This document shows positions 1 to 8,030 of a DNA stretch of 11,455 nt, piece after piece. Where the stretch lies: contig JAKSDL010000666.1 of NCBI GenBank assembly GCA_022360105.1, positions 1-11,455 of the forward strand, read 5' to 3'. The position numbers were made by a program, and so were the translations under genes. This DNA comes from Pseudomonadota bacterium (lineage in GTDB: Bacteria; SAR324; XYD2-FULL-50-16; JAHJRI01). Each line of letters opens with the position of its first letter. The stretch's first letter is position 1. The notes beneath the pieces are model-generated. The model was not told the origin of the DNA. It did no database searches and saw nothing but the letters and a program-made list of their open reading frames with translations.

Positions 1-186
1 TATTTTCTCGATTTTGGTCATCTGCAATTGGCGCAACGAAGAACCAGCGGGGTCTGGACTATTCGCCGAAATGTCACCCAGGGCAGAGAATATTTGCAGG
101 AATTGAGAAAGAACCTGATTCTTAATCCCTATTTCTATTACCGGGAGGGAGGTTATCCGTTTGTTGTTATGAACGGGAATTCTTAG
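1..186 (+). CDS. 3' end of an unrecognised protein gene (partial)
   Basis: Frame 1 is open from the first base to a TAG at 184-186 and gives 61 residues that begin inside the protein. The fragment has a basic, aromatic-rich character, with the stretches DFGHLQLAQRR, VWTIRRNVTQGREYLQ and LILNPYFYYREGGYPFVV, and ends in MNGNS. I do not recognise the family. No signal peptide or membrane segment is visible in this part; the final stretch could form a beta-rich C-terminus. The gene converges on prfB with 53 bases between the two stop codons. That it is coding rests on the open frame and plausible composition only, so moderate confidence is appropriate. Confidence 0.55.
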   Translation, partial: YFLDFGHLQLAQRRTSGVWTIRRNVTQGREYLQELRKNLILNPYFYYREGGYPFVVMNGNS

Positions 187-199
187 GAAGAAATTGTAG

Positions 200-221
200 G
201 TTGGGCTACTTGCTGCCCAAC
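200..221. terminator. Short inverted repeat between convergent genes
   Basis: GTTGGGC at 200-206 is exactly complementary to GCCCAAC at 215-221, giving a 7-bp GC-rich stem with an 8-base loop. It lies in the 53-base gap between the stop of the upstream plus-strand gene and the stop of prfB, where a two-way terminator is expected. Neither strand has a T-tract after the stem, so intrinsic termination would be weak. It may instead protect 3' ends or be chance. Confidence 0.4.
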
Positions 222-239
222 ACTGGTCGATAGCACGAC

Positions 240-1353
240 TTACGCCTCATCTGTTGCTAAGTGAGTGAGCATGGCTTCAATGATCGGATTCAATTGACCG
301 TCCAAAATACTTCCGGTGTCGCCGGTTTCAAAACCGGAACGATGATCCTTAACCATTTGGTAGGGGTGCAACACATAACTCCTTACCTGGCTACCCCAGG
401 AGATATCCAGCTTCTGGCTGTTAATTTCGTCCTTTTCCGCTTGCCGTTTTTCCTCTTCTACTCTGAATAAGGCTGCTTTTAGCATTTTCATGGCAGTGGA
501 TTTGTTCTTGTGCTGCGATCGTTCATTCTGGCACTGAACAACAATACCGGTTGGCAAATGGGTAATACGGATAGCCGAATCCGTCACATTGACATGCTGG
601 CCTCCGGCTCCGCTGGATCGGAATTTATCTATCCTTAAATCACCTTCGTTGATCTCAACTTCGATTTCGTCTTCGATGTCCGGATAAACAAATACCGAAG
701 CAAAAGAAGTATGACGCCGTTTATTGGTATCAAAAGGAGATAAACGCACAAGCCTGTGGATTCCGGATTCCGTTTTTAGTTTGCCGTAGGTATAGTCTCC
801 TTCAATACTAAGGGTGACAGACTTCACACCTGCTTCTTCCCCGGCCTGATAATCCAATACGGAAACTTTGTCTGCATTTTCTTCTGACCAGCGTTTGTAC
901 ATTCTCAAGAGCATGGAGGTCCAGTCCATCGATTCCGTACCACCGGCCCCGGGATTGATGGTCAAAATGGCATTACATTTGTCTTGAGGCCCGCCCAACA
1001 GATGATTCAACTCGAAATGCCTGATCAACTTGTCTACATCCGTCAGCTGCTGTTCAACTTCATTGAGAAGATCAGTATCTTCTTCCATTTCCAGCAATTC
1101 CACGGCTGATTCAATATCCAAGCTAAGTGACTGTGTCTTTTGCCACCGATCCTGGATCGATTTGATATCGGAGATCTTTCTCAAGGTTCCGGTGCGTGTC
1201 TCATTTGGCTTTTGCCAAAAGGAATCCTGTGCAGCGATAAATTCCAGTTCTTCAAGTTCCTGGCTTAGTTTGGCTAATTCAAAGATACCCTTCTAATGTA
1301 GCGATTCTTTTTTCCAAAACCACGAGTTCTTTTTTAATGTCGTCTATTTTCAT
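240..1353 (-). CDS. prfB: Peptide chain release factor 2 with programmed +1 frameshift
   Basis: RF2 recognises UAA and UGA stop codons in the ribosomal A site and triggers peptide release. The sequence shows an ATG at 1353, 24 sense codons (MKIDDIKKELVV to LEGYL) and an in-frame TGA at 1281-1279. After CTT, reading shifts +1 into GAA TTA GCC and stays open to the TAA at 242-240. The product is 370 residues after the shift, close to the usual 365 or so. The RF2-specific SPF anticodon-like tripeptide is at residues 205-207 and the catalytic GGQ at 250-252, the same numbering as E. coli RF2. The residue at 246 is Ser, not the Thr of E. coli K-12. An uninterrupted reading from a TTG at 1184 would lose the N-terminal helices, so it is rejected. 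The ribosome-binding site before the ATG is weak. Expression is presumably autoregulated by RF2 level through the frameshift. Confidence 0.97.
1279..1293 (-). promoter_or_regulatory. prfB +1 programmed frameshift site
   Basis: Read on the minus strand this is GAAGGGTATCTTTGA: the slippery CTT (1284-1282), then TGA (1281-1279), with a purine-rich GAAGGG ending three bases before CTT. This matches the classic RF2 recoding site, in which low RF2 lets the CUU-decoding tRNA slip +1 onto UUU. Two details differ from the E. coli element: the Shine-Dalgarno-like stimulator is GAAGGG, not AGGGGG, and the base after UGA is A, not C. Confidence 0.93.
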
Positions 1354-1441
1354 CGTTTCATTCTCGCTAAAAAAGAGATTAGATAGTGAAGGATTCTTTG
1401 AGCAATTGTCTAATTCAACTTAAGACAGATGTATCGGTTAT

Positions 1442-1464
1442 TGACCTACTTGTCTAGCAGGTCA
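1442..1464. repeat. Inverted repeat TGACCT/AGGTCA
   Basis: TGACCT at 1442-1447 is complementary to AGGTCA at 1459-1464. After one mismatch, CT at 1449-1450 can also pair with AG at 1456-1457, leaving a 5-base loop. It could be a protein-binding dyad or an RNA hairpin on either strand. It lies about 90 bases upstream of the prfB start. Confidence 0.5.
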
Positions 1465-1498
1465 GATTAGGTTTGTCAGCCGACATAGCGGGAGATAT

Positions 1499-1534
1499 CA
1501 AAGGTTGATCACCAAATGGGTGAAATCACCTTTG
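1499..1534. repeat. Long imperfect hairpin, 14 paired bases
   Basis: CAAAGGT (1499-1505) pairs with ACCTTTG (1528-1534), GAT (1507-1509) with ATC (1525-1527) and CACC (1510-1513) with GGTG (1519-1522). The loop is 5 bases, with bulges at 1506 and 1523-1524. This is the most stable fold I can find in the intergenic region. No T-tract follows on either strand, so it is not a standard intrinsic terminator. Possible roles are an RNA leader element, a small RNA stem or an operator. Confidence 0.6.
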
Positions 1535-1911
1535 CCAAGGAGGTGTGAATCTTCTTTATTGAAATTATTGTGATCTGTGTTAGGATATTCGGTAACATTT
1601 AAAAGAGGTTGGAGTGATACCAAATCCCGGAAAGCAGGTCCTGGTTTGAGCTTTAACTCTCTAATTTAAAAGACTTTTTTGTCTGTGGCCGGAAAAATTT
1701 GAAAACTTGCAATTAGTGTTTAATTATAAATGCTTAGAAAGTTTTCTATTGTTGCTTGTTGCCCAGTGATGCCCAAAATTACCGAAACGACAGATTTTTC
1801 TCTATATTTATTTTTAAATAGTTTTTATACTGGTTGTTATAACTCCATATTCACAGGCTATGCAGAGAATCATAGTTTAAACCTGTAAATGAATTTCGCT
1901 TTCGAATCGAA

Positions 1912-1939
1912 TTGCTGCTAAGTAGCCGAGGCATATAAT
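1912..1939 (+). promoter_or_regulatory. Possible upstream nqr promoter
   Basis: A perfect -10 hexamer TATAAT lies at 1934-1939. TTGCTG at 1912-1917 matches the -35 consensus at three of six positions with a 16-base spacer. Transcription from here would give an nqrA leader of about 235 bases. It is weaker than the downstream candidate because of its poor -35. Confidence 0.35.
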
Positions 1940-2025
1940 CCCTGTTTTTGCTGCTGTTATTTGCGATAAGACGCCATTTTCCATATTGACAAAATGCCCG
2001 CTGTCTGAGGCAAAAAGAAAGATCC

Positions 2026-2054
2026 TGGAAAACGAAATTCTGCTGTTATATAAT
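2026..2054 (+). promoter_or_regulatory. Probable sigma-70-type promoter of the nqr operon
   Basis: TGGAAA (2026-2031, four of six matches to the -35 consensus) is separated by exactly 17 bases from a perfect TATAAT (2049-2054). Initiation would be near 2061, leaving about 120 bases of leader before the nqrA ATG. It is the best-matched promoter upstream of the operon. The assignment is by consensus only. Confidence 0.55.
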
Positions 2055-2168
2055 CCTAAGATTAAATGTTAAAATACTATTTGGTTCGTTAAGTAAAGAC
2101 ACTATTTGATTGGACTACCTAACCATTGCGCGAATTCTCCATAGTGACATTAAGTCGGTTGCGCCAAT

Positions 2169-2172
2169 AAGG
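2169..2172 (+). promoter_or_regulatory. Ribosome-binding site fixing the nqrA start
   Basis: AAGG lies 9 bases before the ATG at 2182. The protein from that ATG begins [12 protein letters not shown], the characteristic NqrA N-terminus. The longer in-frame reading from a TTG at 2110 adds 24 residues with no family resemblance and lacks a good site, so 2182 is the start. Confidence 0.7.
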
Positions 2173-2181
2173 TTTGAAAAG

Positions 2182-3525
2182 ATGATTACAATTAAGAAGG
2201 GTTTGGATTTACCGATCAGTGGCAATCCCAAACAGGTCATTGAGGACGGTGCGAAGGTAACATCTGTCGCTTTGATCGGTGAGGATTATCACGGAATGAA
2301 ACCTACCATGAAAGTCAATGTGGGGGATTCGGTGAAGCTGGGTCAGGTTCTGTTTGAAGATAAAAAAACACCCGGTGTTGTATACACCTCCCCGGGTGCA
2401 GGCAAAGTCGTTGCCATCAACAGGGGAGAGAAGCGAGTTTTGGAATCGGTGGAAATCCAGCTGGAAGGCGACGAAGAAGAGGAATTTGACACCTATTCCG
2501 AAGCGGAACTGACAACCCTGCTAAAAGAAAAGGTTATTTCCAACCTGGTTAATTCAGGTCTTTGGGTGTCATTTCGTACCAGGCCATTCAGCAAAGTCCC
2601 CTCTCCTGATACAACACCCAGTTCTATATTTGTCACAGCCATCGATACCAATCCCCTTGCCGCAAATCCGGAGTTGTTTTTAGACGAACAGCGCGGAGCT
2701 TTTACCAACGGACTCAAAGTCATCTCGCACTTGACCGAAGGAAAGATCTTTCTTTGCATTAAGCAGGATGCCGATGTCCCGGGAGTGGAATTACCGGATG
2801 TGACAACAGTGGAGTTTTCCGGCTGTCACCCCGCCGGGTTGGTGGGAACTCATATCCATTTTCTTGATCCGGTGAGCCTGGATAAAACGGTCTGGCATCT
2901 GAACTATCAAGACGTCATAGCAATTGGAAAGCTGTTTACCACAGGTAAGCTGTTTGTCGAGCGGGTGGTTTCCCTGGCAGGTCCCGCAGTAAAGAATCCC
3001 CGGTTGGTAAAGACGCGTTTGGGAGCAAAACTGAAGGAACTGACTGCAGGAGAACTGGAAGAATCCGAAAACAGGATCATCTCCGGTTCAATTTTATCAG
3101 GCAGAAAGGCAGATGGCCCTTTTAATTTCCTGGGCAAATACCACACGCAAATTTCTGTTCTAGAAGAGGGTAGGAAAAGGGAGCTTTTCGGTTGGATGGC
3201 ACCGGGACTCAATAAGTTCTCGCTCAAATGGGTTTTCCTCTCCAAACTATTGCCGCGGAAGAAATTTGCTTTTACCACTTCTCAAGAGGGCAGCAAACGA
3301 ACCATGGTGCCAATTGGGATGTATGAAAAAGTAATGCCTTTGGATATTCAACCAGTCTTTTTATTAAGGGCAATCATTGTGGAAGATACGGAGAGGGCAA
3401 AAGACCTGGGTTGTCTGGAATTAGATGAAGAGGACCTGGGACTCTGCTCGTTTGTATGCCCGGGCAAATACGACTATGGCTCGATTCTAAGACGAAATCT
3501 TGTTCGAATTGAAAGGGATGGTTAA
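2182..3525 (+). CDS. nqrA: Na+-translocating NADH:quinone reductase subunit A
   Basis: NqrA is the cytoplasmic peripheral subunit of the sodium-pumping NADH:quinone oxidoreductase and is implicated in ubiquinone interaction. From the ATG at 2182 the protein is 447 residues, almost the usual family length. Conserved blocks are the [14 protein letters not shown] start, [17 protein letters not shown] at about 214-230, [13 protein letters not shown] at about 262-274, ISGSILSGR at about 300-308 and [12 protein letters not shown] at about 422-433. No membrane segment is expected or seen. An acidic run follows residue 95. It is the first gene of the operon, and its TAA is directly followed by the nqrB ATG with no intervening base, which suggests translational coupling. 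The leader of about 120 bases carries the likely promoter. Confidence 0.97.
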   Translation: MITIKKGLDLPISGNPKQVIEDGAKVTSVALIGEDYHGMKPTMKVNVGDSVKLGQVLFEDKKTPGVVYTSPGAGKVVAINRGEKRVLESVEIQLEGDEEEEFDTYSEAELTTLLKEKVISNLVNSGLWVSFRTRPFSKVPSPDTTPSSIFVTAIDTNPLAANPELFLDEQRGAFTNGLKVISHLTEGKIFLCIKQDADVPGVELPDVTTVEFSGCHPAGLVGTHIHFLDPVSLDKTVWHLNYQDVIAIGKLFTTGKLFVERVVSLAGPAVKNPRLVKTRLGAKLKELTAGELEESENRIISGSILSGRKADGPFNFLGKYHTQISVLEEGRKRELFGWMAPGLNKFSLKWVFLSKLLPRKKFAFTTSQEGSKRTMVPIGMYEKVMPLDIQPVFLLRAIIVEDTERAKDLGCLELDEEDLGLCSFVCPGKYDYGSILRRNLVRIERDG

Positions 3526-4737
3526 ATGAAATTTCTGAGAAGTTTTTTAGATGGCCAGGCAAAGAAATTTGAAAAGGGTGGGAAATATGAAAAACTTTAC
3601 CCTTTGTGGGAAGCAGTGGATTCATTCCTTTACTCACCGGGTGAGGTTACACGGGAATCATCTCATATCAGGGACAGCCTTGATTTAAAGCGATTGATGA
3701 TCACAGTGGTTATCGCTTTGATTCCTTGCATCCTTTTTGGAATGTATAATACCGGATTGCAGGCAAATCTGGCACTAGCGCAGGTTGGTATCGAAACGGC
3801 CACAGGTTGGCGGGCCGATTTTTTGAATATGCTTAATATTGGCTTCAGTCCGGACAGTATCCTCTCAAATACCACACATGGCGCACTCTATTTTCTACCT
3901 TTATTGGCAGTATCTTATGGAGTTGGTGGTGCCTGGGAAGCGCTTTTTTCCATAGTCAGGAAGCATGAATTTAACGAAGGATTTTTGGTAACAGGAATGC
4001 TGTTTCCCTTGATTCTGCCTCCGACATTACCATTGTGGCAGGCTATTTTGGGAATCTCGTTCGGTATTGTGGTTGGAAAAGAGATCTTCGGTGGTGTGGG
4101 AAGAAACTTTCTAAATCCGGCGTTGACCTGTCGTGCTTTTTTGTATTTTGCTTACCCGGCCCAGATATCAGGAGACGCGGTTTGGGTAGCTGTAGATGGT
4201 TATAGTGGTGCAACACCGCTGAGTGCAGTTGCATCATCGGGCATGGAAGTTATGCAACAATCAGTTTCCTGGATGGACGCCTTTTTGGGATTTATTCCGG
4301 GATCCATAGGAGAAACATCAACTCTGGCCTGTTTGATTGGCGCCATTATATTAATCATGACCGGAATAGGATCATGGCGGATTATGGTCAGCGTCTTGAT
4401 TGGTGCGTTTACATTATCCTTTTTATTCAATTCCGTAAGTAGTGATACAAACCTGATGTTTGCCATGACCCCAAGTTGGCATCTGGTGCTCGGTGGGTTC
4501 GCCTTCGGGGTTGTGTTTATGGCTACAGATCCTGTTTCTGCAGCAATGACGCAGACAGGGCAATGGATTTACGGAATTCTTATTGGATTGATGACGATCC
4601 TGATACGTGTTGTCAATCCTGCTTTCCCGGAGGGCATTATGCTTGCGATACTGTTTGGGAATGTCTGGGCTCCAGTGATCGATTTTTACGTAGTAAAAGC
4701 AAATATCAAGCGGAGGAAACAGCGACATGGGCAATGA
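3526..4737 (+). CDS. nqrB: Na+-translocating NADH:quinone reductase subunit B
   Basis: NqrB is the large integral membrane subunit of Na+-NQR. It carries riboflavin and a covalently bound FMN and takes part in Na+ translocation and quinone reduction. The 403-residue protein has a hydrophilic N-terminal stretch of about 55 residues followed by about ten hydrophobic segments, the first near 57-75 and the last near 372-390. The flavinylation motif SGAT is at 227-230, with Thr230 the expected FMN acceptor. The conserved VGGAWE stretch (133-138) corresponds to the VGG region where inhibitor-resistance changes map in Vibrio NqrB. AAGGG at 3513-3517 sits 8 bases before the ATG. The 3' end overlaps nqrC by 11 bases. 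Nothing is missing or broken. Confidence 0.97.
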   Translation: MKFLRSFLDGQAKKFEKGGKYEKLYPLWEAVDSFLYSPGEVTRESSHIRDSLDLKRLMITVVIALIPCILFGMYNTGLQANLALAQVGIETATGWRADFLNMLNIGFSPDSILSNTTHGALYFLPLLAVSYGVGGAWEALFSIVRKHEFNEGFLVTGMLFPLILPPTLPLWQAILGISFGIVVGKEIFGGVGRNFLNPALTCRAFLYFAYPAQISGDAVWVAVDGYSGATPLSAVASSGMEVMQQSVSWMDAFLGFIPGSIGETSTLACLIGAIILIMTGIGSWRIMVSVLIGAFTLSFLFNSVSSDTNLMFAMTPSWHLVLGGFAFGVVFMATDPVSAAMTQTGQWIYGILIGLMTILIRVVNPAFPEGIMLAILFGNVWAPVIDFYVVKANIKRRKQRHGQ

Positions 4738-5506
4738 TAGTGTTGGAAAAACAATTCTGGTCGCGGTTTTGTTGTGTATTGTCTGTTCCGTATTGGTATC
4801 AACTGCCGCAGTGAGACTTAAATCCCTGCAAACGGAAAACAAGGAAACATTCACCAGGACCAACATTTTAAAGGCAGCGGGATTATTTGAAGAAGACAAA
4901 AGCATTGATGAGCTGTTTAGCAATATCGAAGTGAGATATGTGGACCTTGAAACCGGTGAATTTTCCAATGATGTGGAACCCGGCACGTTTGATCAGAAGA
5001 AAGCTGTCAAAGATCCCAGGTTCAGCCAAAGTATTCCGGAAGATCTGGATTTGGCCAATATCAAAGTGAGATCCAGGATAGCGGAGGTCTATCTGGTCAA
5101 AGAAAACGGCAACCTGGAGACCATTATCCTGCCTGTTCATGGCAAAGGTCTTTGGTCTACCATGTATGCTTTTCTGGCCCTGGATGCAGATGGAAACACC
5201 GTTAAGGGTTACAGCTATTACGATCACGGTGAGACGCCGGGATTAGGGGGAGAAATTGAAAATCCGGCCTGGCTGGAAACATGGCAGGGGAAAAAGATCT
5301 ATGACGACCAATGGAATCTTGCCATAGATGTCCTCAAAGGCAAGGTCGACAAAGGAAAGCCGGAGGCAATACACCAGGTGGATGGTCTTTCAGGCGCTAC
5401 ACTGACAACGATCGGTGTTAAAAATCTTATGAATTACTGGTTGGGTGACTCAGGTTTTAAGAAATTTCTGGCTAACATTCGAAACGAAGGAGTGGTAAAT
5501 GGCTAA
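4727..5506 (+). CDS. nqrC: Na+-translocating NADH:quinone reductase subunit C
   Basis: NqrC carries a covalent FMN on its periplasmic FMN-binding domain and relays electrons toward NqrB. The protein has 259 residues: one N-terminal membrane anchor (about 8-29, rich in Val, Leu and Cys) and then a soluble domain. The acceptor motif SGAT is at 222-225. Thr225 matches the site known in Vibrio NqrC and is the expected substrate of the ApbE encoded downstream. The segment [12 protein letters not shown] (166-177) is the conserved FMN-domain loop. The ATG lies inside the end of nqrB, preceded by GGAGG at 4712-4716 with a 10-base spacer, and the TAA overlaps nqrD by 8 bases. Confidence 0.97.
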   Translation: MGNDSVGKTILVAVLLCIVCSVLVSTAAVRLKSLQTENKETFTRTNILKAAGLFEEDKSIDELFSNIEVRYVDLETGEFSNDVEPGTFDQKKAVKDPRFSQSIPEDLDLANIKVRSRIAEVYLVKENGNLETIILPVHGKGLWSTMYAFLALDADGNTVKGYSYYDHGETPGLGGEIENPAWLETWQGKKIYDDQWNLAIDVLKGKVDKGKPEAIHQVDGLSGATLTTIGVKNLMNYWLGDSGFKKFLANIRNEGVVNG

Positions 5507-6122
5507 AGCAACAGAAATTTTATTCGATCCTATTTTCAAGAACAATCCCATTGCATTACAGGTATTAGGAATCTGTTCAGCACTTGCTGTAACAAGCAAA
5601 ATGGATACGGTCATTGCCATGTCGATAGCCCTGATATTTGTAAACAGTTTTTCCAACCTTTCTGTCAGTCTTATTCGAACTCAAATTCCTACTAATATCA
5701 GAATCATCGTGCAGATGACGATTATTGCTTCGCTGGTGATCATTGTTGACCAGGTGCTGAAAGCATATGCTTACGACATTAGTCGCAGATTATCCGTCTT
5801 TGTGGGATTGATTATCACCAATTGCATCGTGATGGGCCGGGCAGAAGCATTTGCCATGAAAAACAAACCGTTTATGAGCTTTCTTGATGGATTGGGAAAT
5901 GGACTGGGTTATTCCCTGATTCTCATTGTTGTGGGAATTATTCGTGAGATATTTGGATCCGGCAAATTCCTCGGCTACAATGTCCTGACGCCCGTCACGG
6001 AAGGCGGCTGGTACCAAACTAACGGGTTGTTGGTACTGCCTCCAAGTGCTTTTTTCTTAATCGGATTTTTTATCTGGGCCTTGCGAACGTGGAAGAAAGA
6101 TCAGGTAGAAGAGGAAAACTAA
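5499..6122 (+). CDS. nqrD: Na+-translocating NADH:quinone reductase subunit D
   Basis: NqrD is one of two homologous six-helix membrane subunits, each made of two inverted halves, that hold an iron centre between them in the membrane. The 207-residue protein is hydrophobic almost throughout. Cys26 (in [10 protein letters not shown]) and Cys109 (in ITNCIVMGR) occupy the equivalent half-helix positions of the two inverted repeats. They are 83 residues apart, as for the Cys29/Cys112 metal ligands described in Vibrio cholerae. AAGGAG at 5487-5492 lies 6 bases before the ATG, within the end of nqrC. One base separates its TAA from the nqrE ATG. The C-terminal tail is short and charged. Confidence 0.96.
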   Translation: MAKATEILFDPIFKNNPIALQVLGICSALAVTSKMDTVIAMSIALIFVNSFSNLSVSLIRTQIPTNIRIIVQMTIIASLVIIVDQVLKAYAYDISRRLSVFVGLIITNCIVMGRAEAFAMKNKPFMSFLDGLGNGLGYSLILIVVGIIREIFGSGKFLGYNVLTPVTEGGWYQTNGLLVLPPSAFFLIGFFIWALRTWKKDQVEEEN

Positions 6123-6123
6123 G

Positions 6124-6735
6124 ATGTTAGAAGCTTATCTAAGTCTGTTTGTTAAGTCGGTATTCGTTGAGAACATGGCCCTTTCTTTTTTTCTGGGCAT
6201 GTGCACGTTTCTGGCGGTGTCACGAAAGGTGGATACAGCCCTGGGGCTGGGTATTGCGGTCATTGTGGTGCAAACTATCACTATCCCTGCCAATTACCTG
6301 ATCTATAATCTGATCTTAAGAGAAGGTGCTCTGGCCTGGGCAGGATTGCCTGATGTTGATCTCAGCTTTCTTGGTTTGATCAGTTACATAGGCGTGATAG
6401 CAGCGATGGTTCAAATTCTGGAGATGTTTCTGGATAAATATATTCCAAAGCTCTACAATGCCCTGGGAATATTTTTGCCTTTGATTACAGTAAATTGTGC
6501 GATATTGGCAGGGTCATTGTTCATGGTGGAAAGAGATTATGATTTTGGAGAGAGCGTGGTGTTTGGTCTTGGAAGCGGAACAGGCTGGGCTATGGCAATA
6601 GTGGCTTTGGCGGGTATTCGTGAAAAAATGGCGTTTGCAGATGTTCCGGACGGTCTCAAAGGCTTGGGAATTACCTTTATTACAGCGGGTTTAATGGCCA
6701 TCGCTTTTATGTCATTTTCAGGAATACAGCTTTAA
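6124..6735 (+). CDS. nqrE: Na+-translocating NADH:quinone reductase subunit E
   Basis: NqrE is the partner of NqrD in the membrane part of the pump. The 203-residue protein has six predicted hydrophobic segments. Cys27 (GMCTFLAVS) and Cys125 (TVNCAILAG) are the expected ligands of the intramembrane iron centre. Their spacing of 98 residues is about four more than I recall for Vibrio, which can be placed in the loop around [13 protein letters not shown] (69-81). GAGG at 6111-6114 is 9 bases before the ATG. After its TAA there is a 65-base gap before nqrF, the largest in the operon. Confidence 0.96.
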   Translation: MLEAYLSLFVKSVFVENMALSFFLGMCTFLAVSRKVDTALGLGIAVIVVQTITIPANYLIYNLILREGALAWAGLPDVDLSFLGLISYIGVIAAMVQILEMFLDKYIPKLYNALGIFLPLITVNCAILAGSLFMVERDYDFGESVVFGLGSGTGWAMAIVALAGIREKMAFADVPDGLKGLGITFITAGLMAIAFMSFSGIQL

Positions 6736-6766
6736 ATATTTCCTAACCAGATAAATAAACGGGTAC

Positions 6767-6782
6767 CGGAAAACAACTTCCG
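6767..6782 (+). repeat. Small hairpin in the nqrE-nqrF gap
   Basis: CGGAA (6767-6771) can pair with TTCCG (6778-6782) around a 6-base loop, ending five bases before the AAAGG ribosome-binding site of nqrF. The stem is short and has no T-tract. It might mark an mRNA processing site or influence nqrF translation, but it may also be chance. Confidence 0.3.
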
Positions 6783-6800
6783 TATTAAAGGTAAAGAAAG

Positions 6801-8030
6801 ATGATTGAGATATATTTGGGTGTTGGAATGTTTACCAGCATTGTTCTGAGCCTGGTTGTAATCATTTTGTTTGCCAGGTCCAGACTGGTGGTGACGGGTG
6901 ATGTAAGTATCCTGATCAACGATGATCCGGAAAACTCGATTACTGTGCCTGCCGGCGACAAACTGCTCAACACGCTTTCAAATCGAAACATTTTCCTGCC
7001 TTCGGCTTGCGGAGGAGGCGGTACCTGTGCTCAATGCAAGTGCATCGTTTTGGAAGGTGGTGGTGACATTCTGCCCACAGAAACAGTCCATATTAAAAAA
7101 AGGGAAGCGAATGCAGGAGCCCGGCTCACCTGCCAGCTGACTGTCAAACGAGATATGAAGATAGAGATCCCGCCTGAGATTTTTTCTATCAAAAAATGGG
7201 AGTGCACGGTTGTCTCTAATCCGAACGTGGCAACCTTTATCAAAGAGCTGACGCTGGAATTGCCAAAAGGCGAAAATGTAGATTTCAGAGCCGGGGGCTA
7301 TATTCAGATCGAATGTCCTCCTCATGAAGTAAAGTATTCGGATTTTAACATCGAAAAGGAATACCATCCGGATTGGGACAAGTTTAATATCTGGCGTTAT
7401 CAGTCCAACGTTAAGGATAAGGTGTTTCGGGCATATTCCATGGCAAACTACCCGGAGGAGAAAGGTATCGTCAAGCTGAATGTCAGAATTGCGACACCAC
7501 CTCCTGGTGCCCCGGATACGGTGCCCCCGGGAATAATGTCTTCTTATATATTTAACTTAAAACCCGGTGACAAGGTCACGATAGCTGGACCTTTTGGTGA
7601 ATTTTTTGCGAAAGATACTGATGCAGAAATGATCTTCATTGGTGGTGGCGCAGGAATGGCTCCTATGCGGTCCCATATTTTTGACCAGTTAAAACGGTTG
7701 AATTCGAAACGTAAAATCAACTTCTGGTACGGTGCTCGCAGCCTCAGAGAAATGTTTTACGTGGATGAGTTTGATAAGCTGCAAAAGACCAATCAGAATT
7801 TCACCTGGTATGCCGCACTGTCCGACCCCCTTCCTGAAGATAACTGGAAGGGACTGACCGGTTTTATTCATCAGGTGCTTTATAATGAATATTTGAAAGA
7901 CCATCCGGCCCCTGAAGATTGTGAATACTATATTTGTGGTCCGCCTCTCATGAATTCGGCTGTTTTGAATATGCTGGACAACCTGGGTGTGGAATCAGAA
8001 AATATCTTGCTGGATGATTTTGGTGGCTAA
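6801..8030 (+). CDS. nqrF: Na+-translocating NADH:quinone reductase subunit F (NADH dehydrogenase)
   Basis: NqrF is the NADH-oxidising subunit: FAD accepts hydride from NADH and passes electrons through a [2Fe-2S] cluster. The 409-residue protein has an N-terminal membrane anchor (about 4-25). A ferredoxin-like domain follows, with cluster cysteines 70, 76, 79 and 111 numbered as in Vibrio. The ferredoxin-reductase module has RAYS at 210-213 for [13 protein letters not shown] at 281-290 for NADH and CGPPLMN at 379-385. It ends in the aromatic-containing DDFGG typical of the family. AAAGG at 6787-6791 lies 9 bases before the ATG. The 3' end overlaps apbE by 17 bases if apbE starts at 8014. No residue expected for catalysis is missing. 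Confidence 0.97.
   Translation: MIEIYLGVGMFTSIVLSLVVIILFARSRLVVTGDVSILINDDPENSITVPAGDKLLNTLSNRNIFLPSACGGGGTCAQCKCIVLEGGGDILPTETVHIKKREANAGARLTCQLTVKRDMKIEIPPEIFSIKKWECTVVSNPNVATFIKELTLELPKGENVDFRAGGYIQIECPPHEVKYSDFNIEKEYHPDWDKFNIWRYQSNVKDKVFRAYSMANYPEEKGIVKLNVRIATPPPGAPDTVPPGIMSSYIFNLKPGDKVTIAGPFGEFFAKDTDAEMIFIGGGAGMAPMRSHIFDQLKRLNSKRKINFWYGARSLREMFYVDEFDKLQKTNQNFTWYAALSDPLPEDNWKGLTGFIHQVLYNEYLKDHPAPEDCEYYICGPPLMNSAVLNMLDNLGVESENILLDDFGG

Larger units (their letters stand above)
1354..2181. other. Gene-free divergent intergenic region, prfB to nqrA
   Basis: These 828 bases contain no convincing gene on either strand. The prfB-proximal third (about 1407-1548) is rich in inverted repeats. The middle (about 1660-1860) is markedly AT-rich with no strong structure. 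The nqrA-proximal part carries two TATAAT boxes (1934-1939 and 2049-2054) and two pairs of short direct repeats: ATATAATCC at 1933 and 2048, and CTGCTGTTAT at 1951 and 2040. The region should hold the promoters for both divergent transcripts. I could not assign a convincing -35/-10 pair for prfB on the minus strand. No recognised riboswitch class is apparent by eye. Confidence 0.7.

Noticed and set aside
240..1184. prfB as an uninterrupted 314-residue gene from a TTG at 1184
   Set aside because: This would remove the N-terminal domain. The upstream ATG plus the CTT-TGA frameshift site restores a 370-residue RF2 with E. coli-like motif numbering.
1364..1375. T-run on the minus strand just before the prfB start as an attenuator terminator
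   Set aside because: The nearest usable stem (1407-1427) is about 30 bases away from the T-run, so the classic stem-plus-T arrangement is not met.
1570..1574. CRP-type half-site TGTGA
   Set aside because: No matching TCACA half lies at the required spacing; a single 5-base half-site is expected by chance.
1671..1684. AGAC-TTTTTT-GTCT as a terminator
   Set aside because: The stem is only 4 bp, the T-run is in the loop and not after the stem, and no gene ends nearby.
1986..1991. TTGACA as a -35 box upstream of nqrA
   Set aside because: The hexamer is perfect, but no -10-like sequence lies 16-18 bases downstream (the bases there read GGCAAA or similar).
2110..2181. Longer nqrA starting at a TTG at 2110
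   Set aside because: The 24 extra residues do not resemble NqrA, while the ATG at 2182 has AAGG at a good distance and gives the characteristic [12 protein letters not shown] start.
4423..4986. 187-residue minus-strand open frame opposite nqrB and nqrC
   Set aside because: It lies wholly antisense to well-identified conserved genes and its product has no family-like features; it is a shadow frame.
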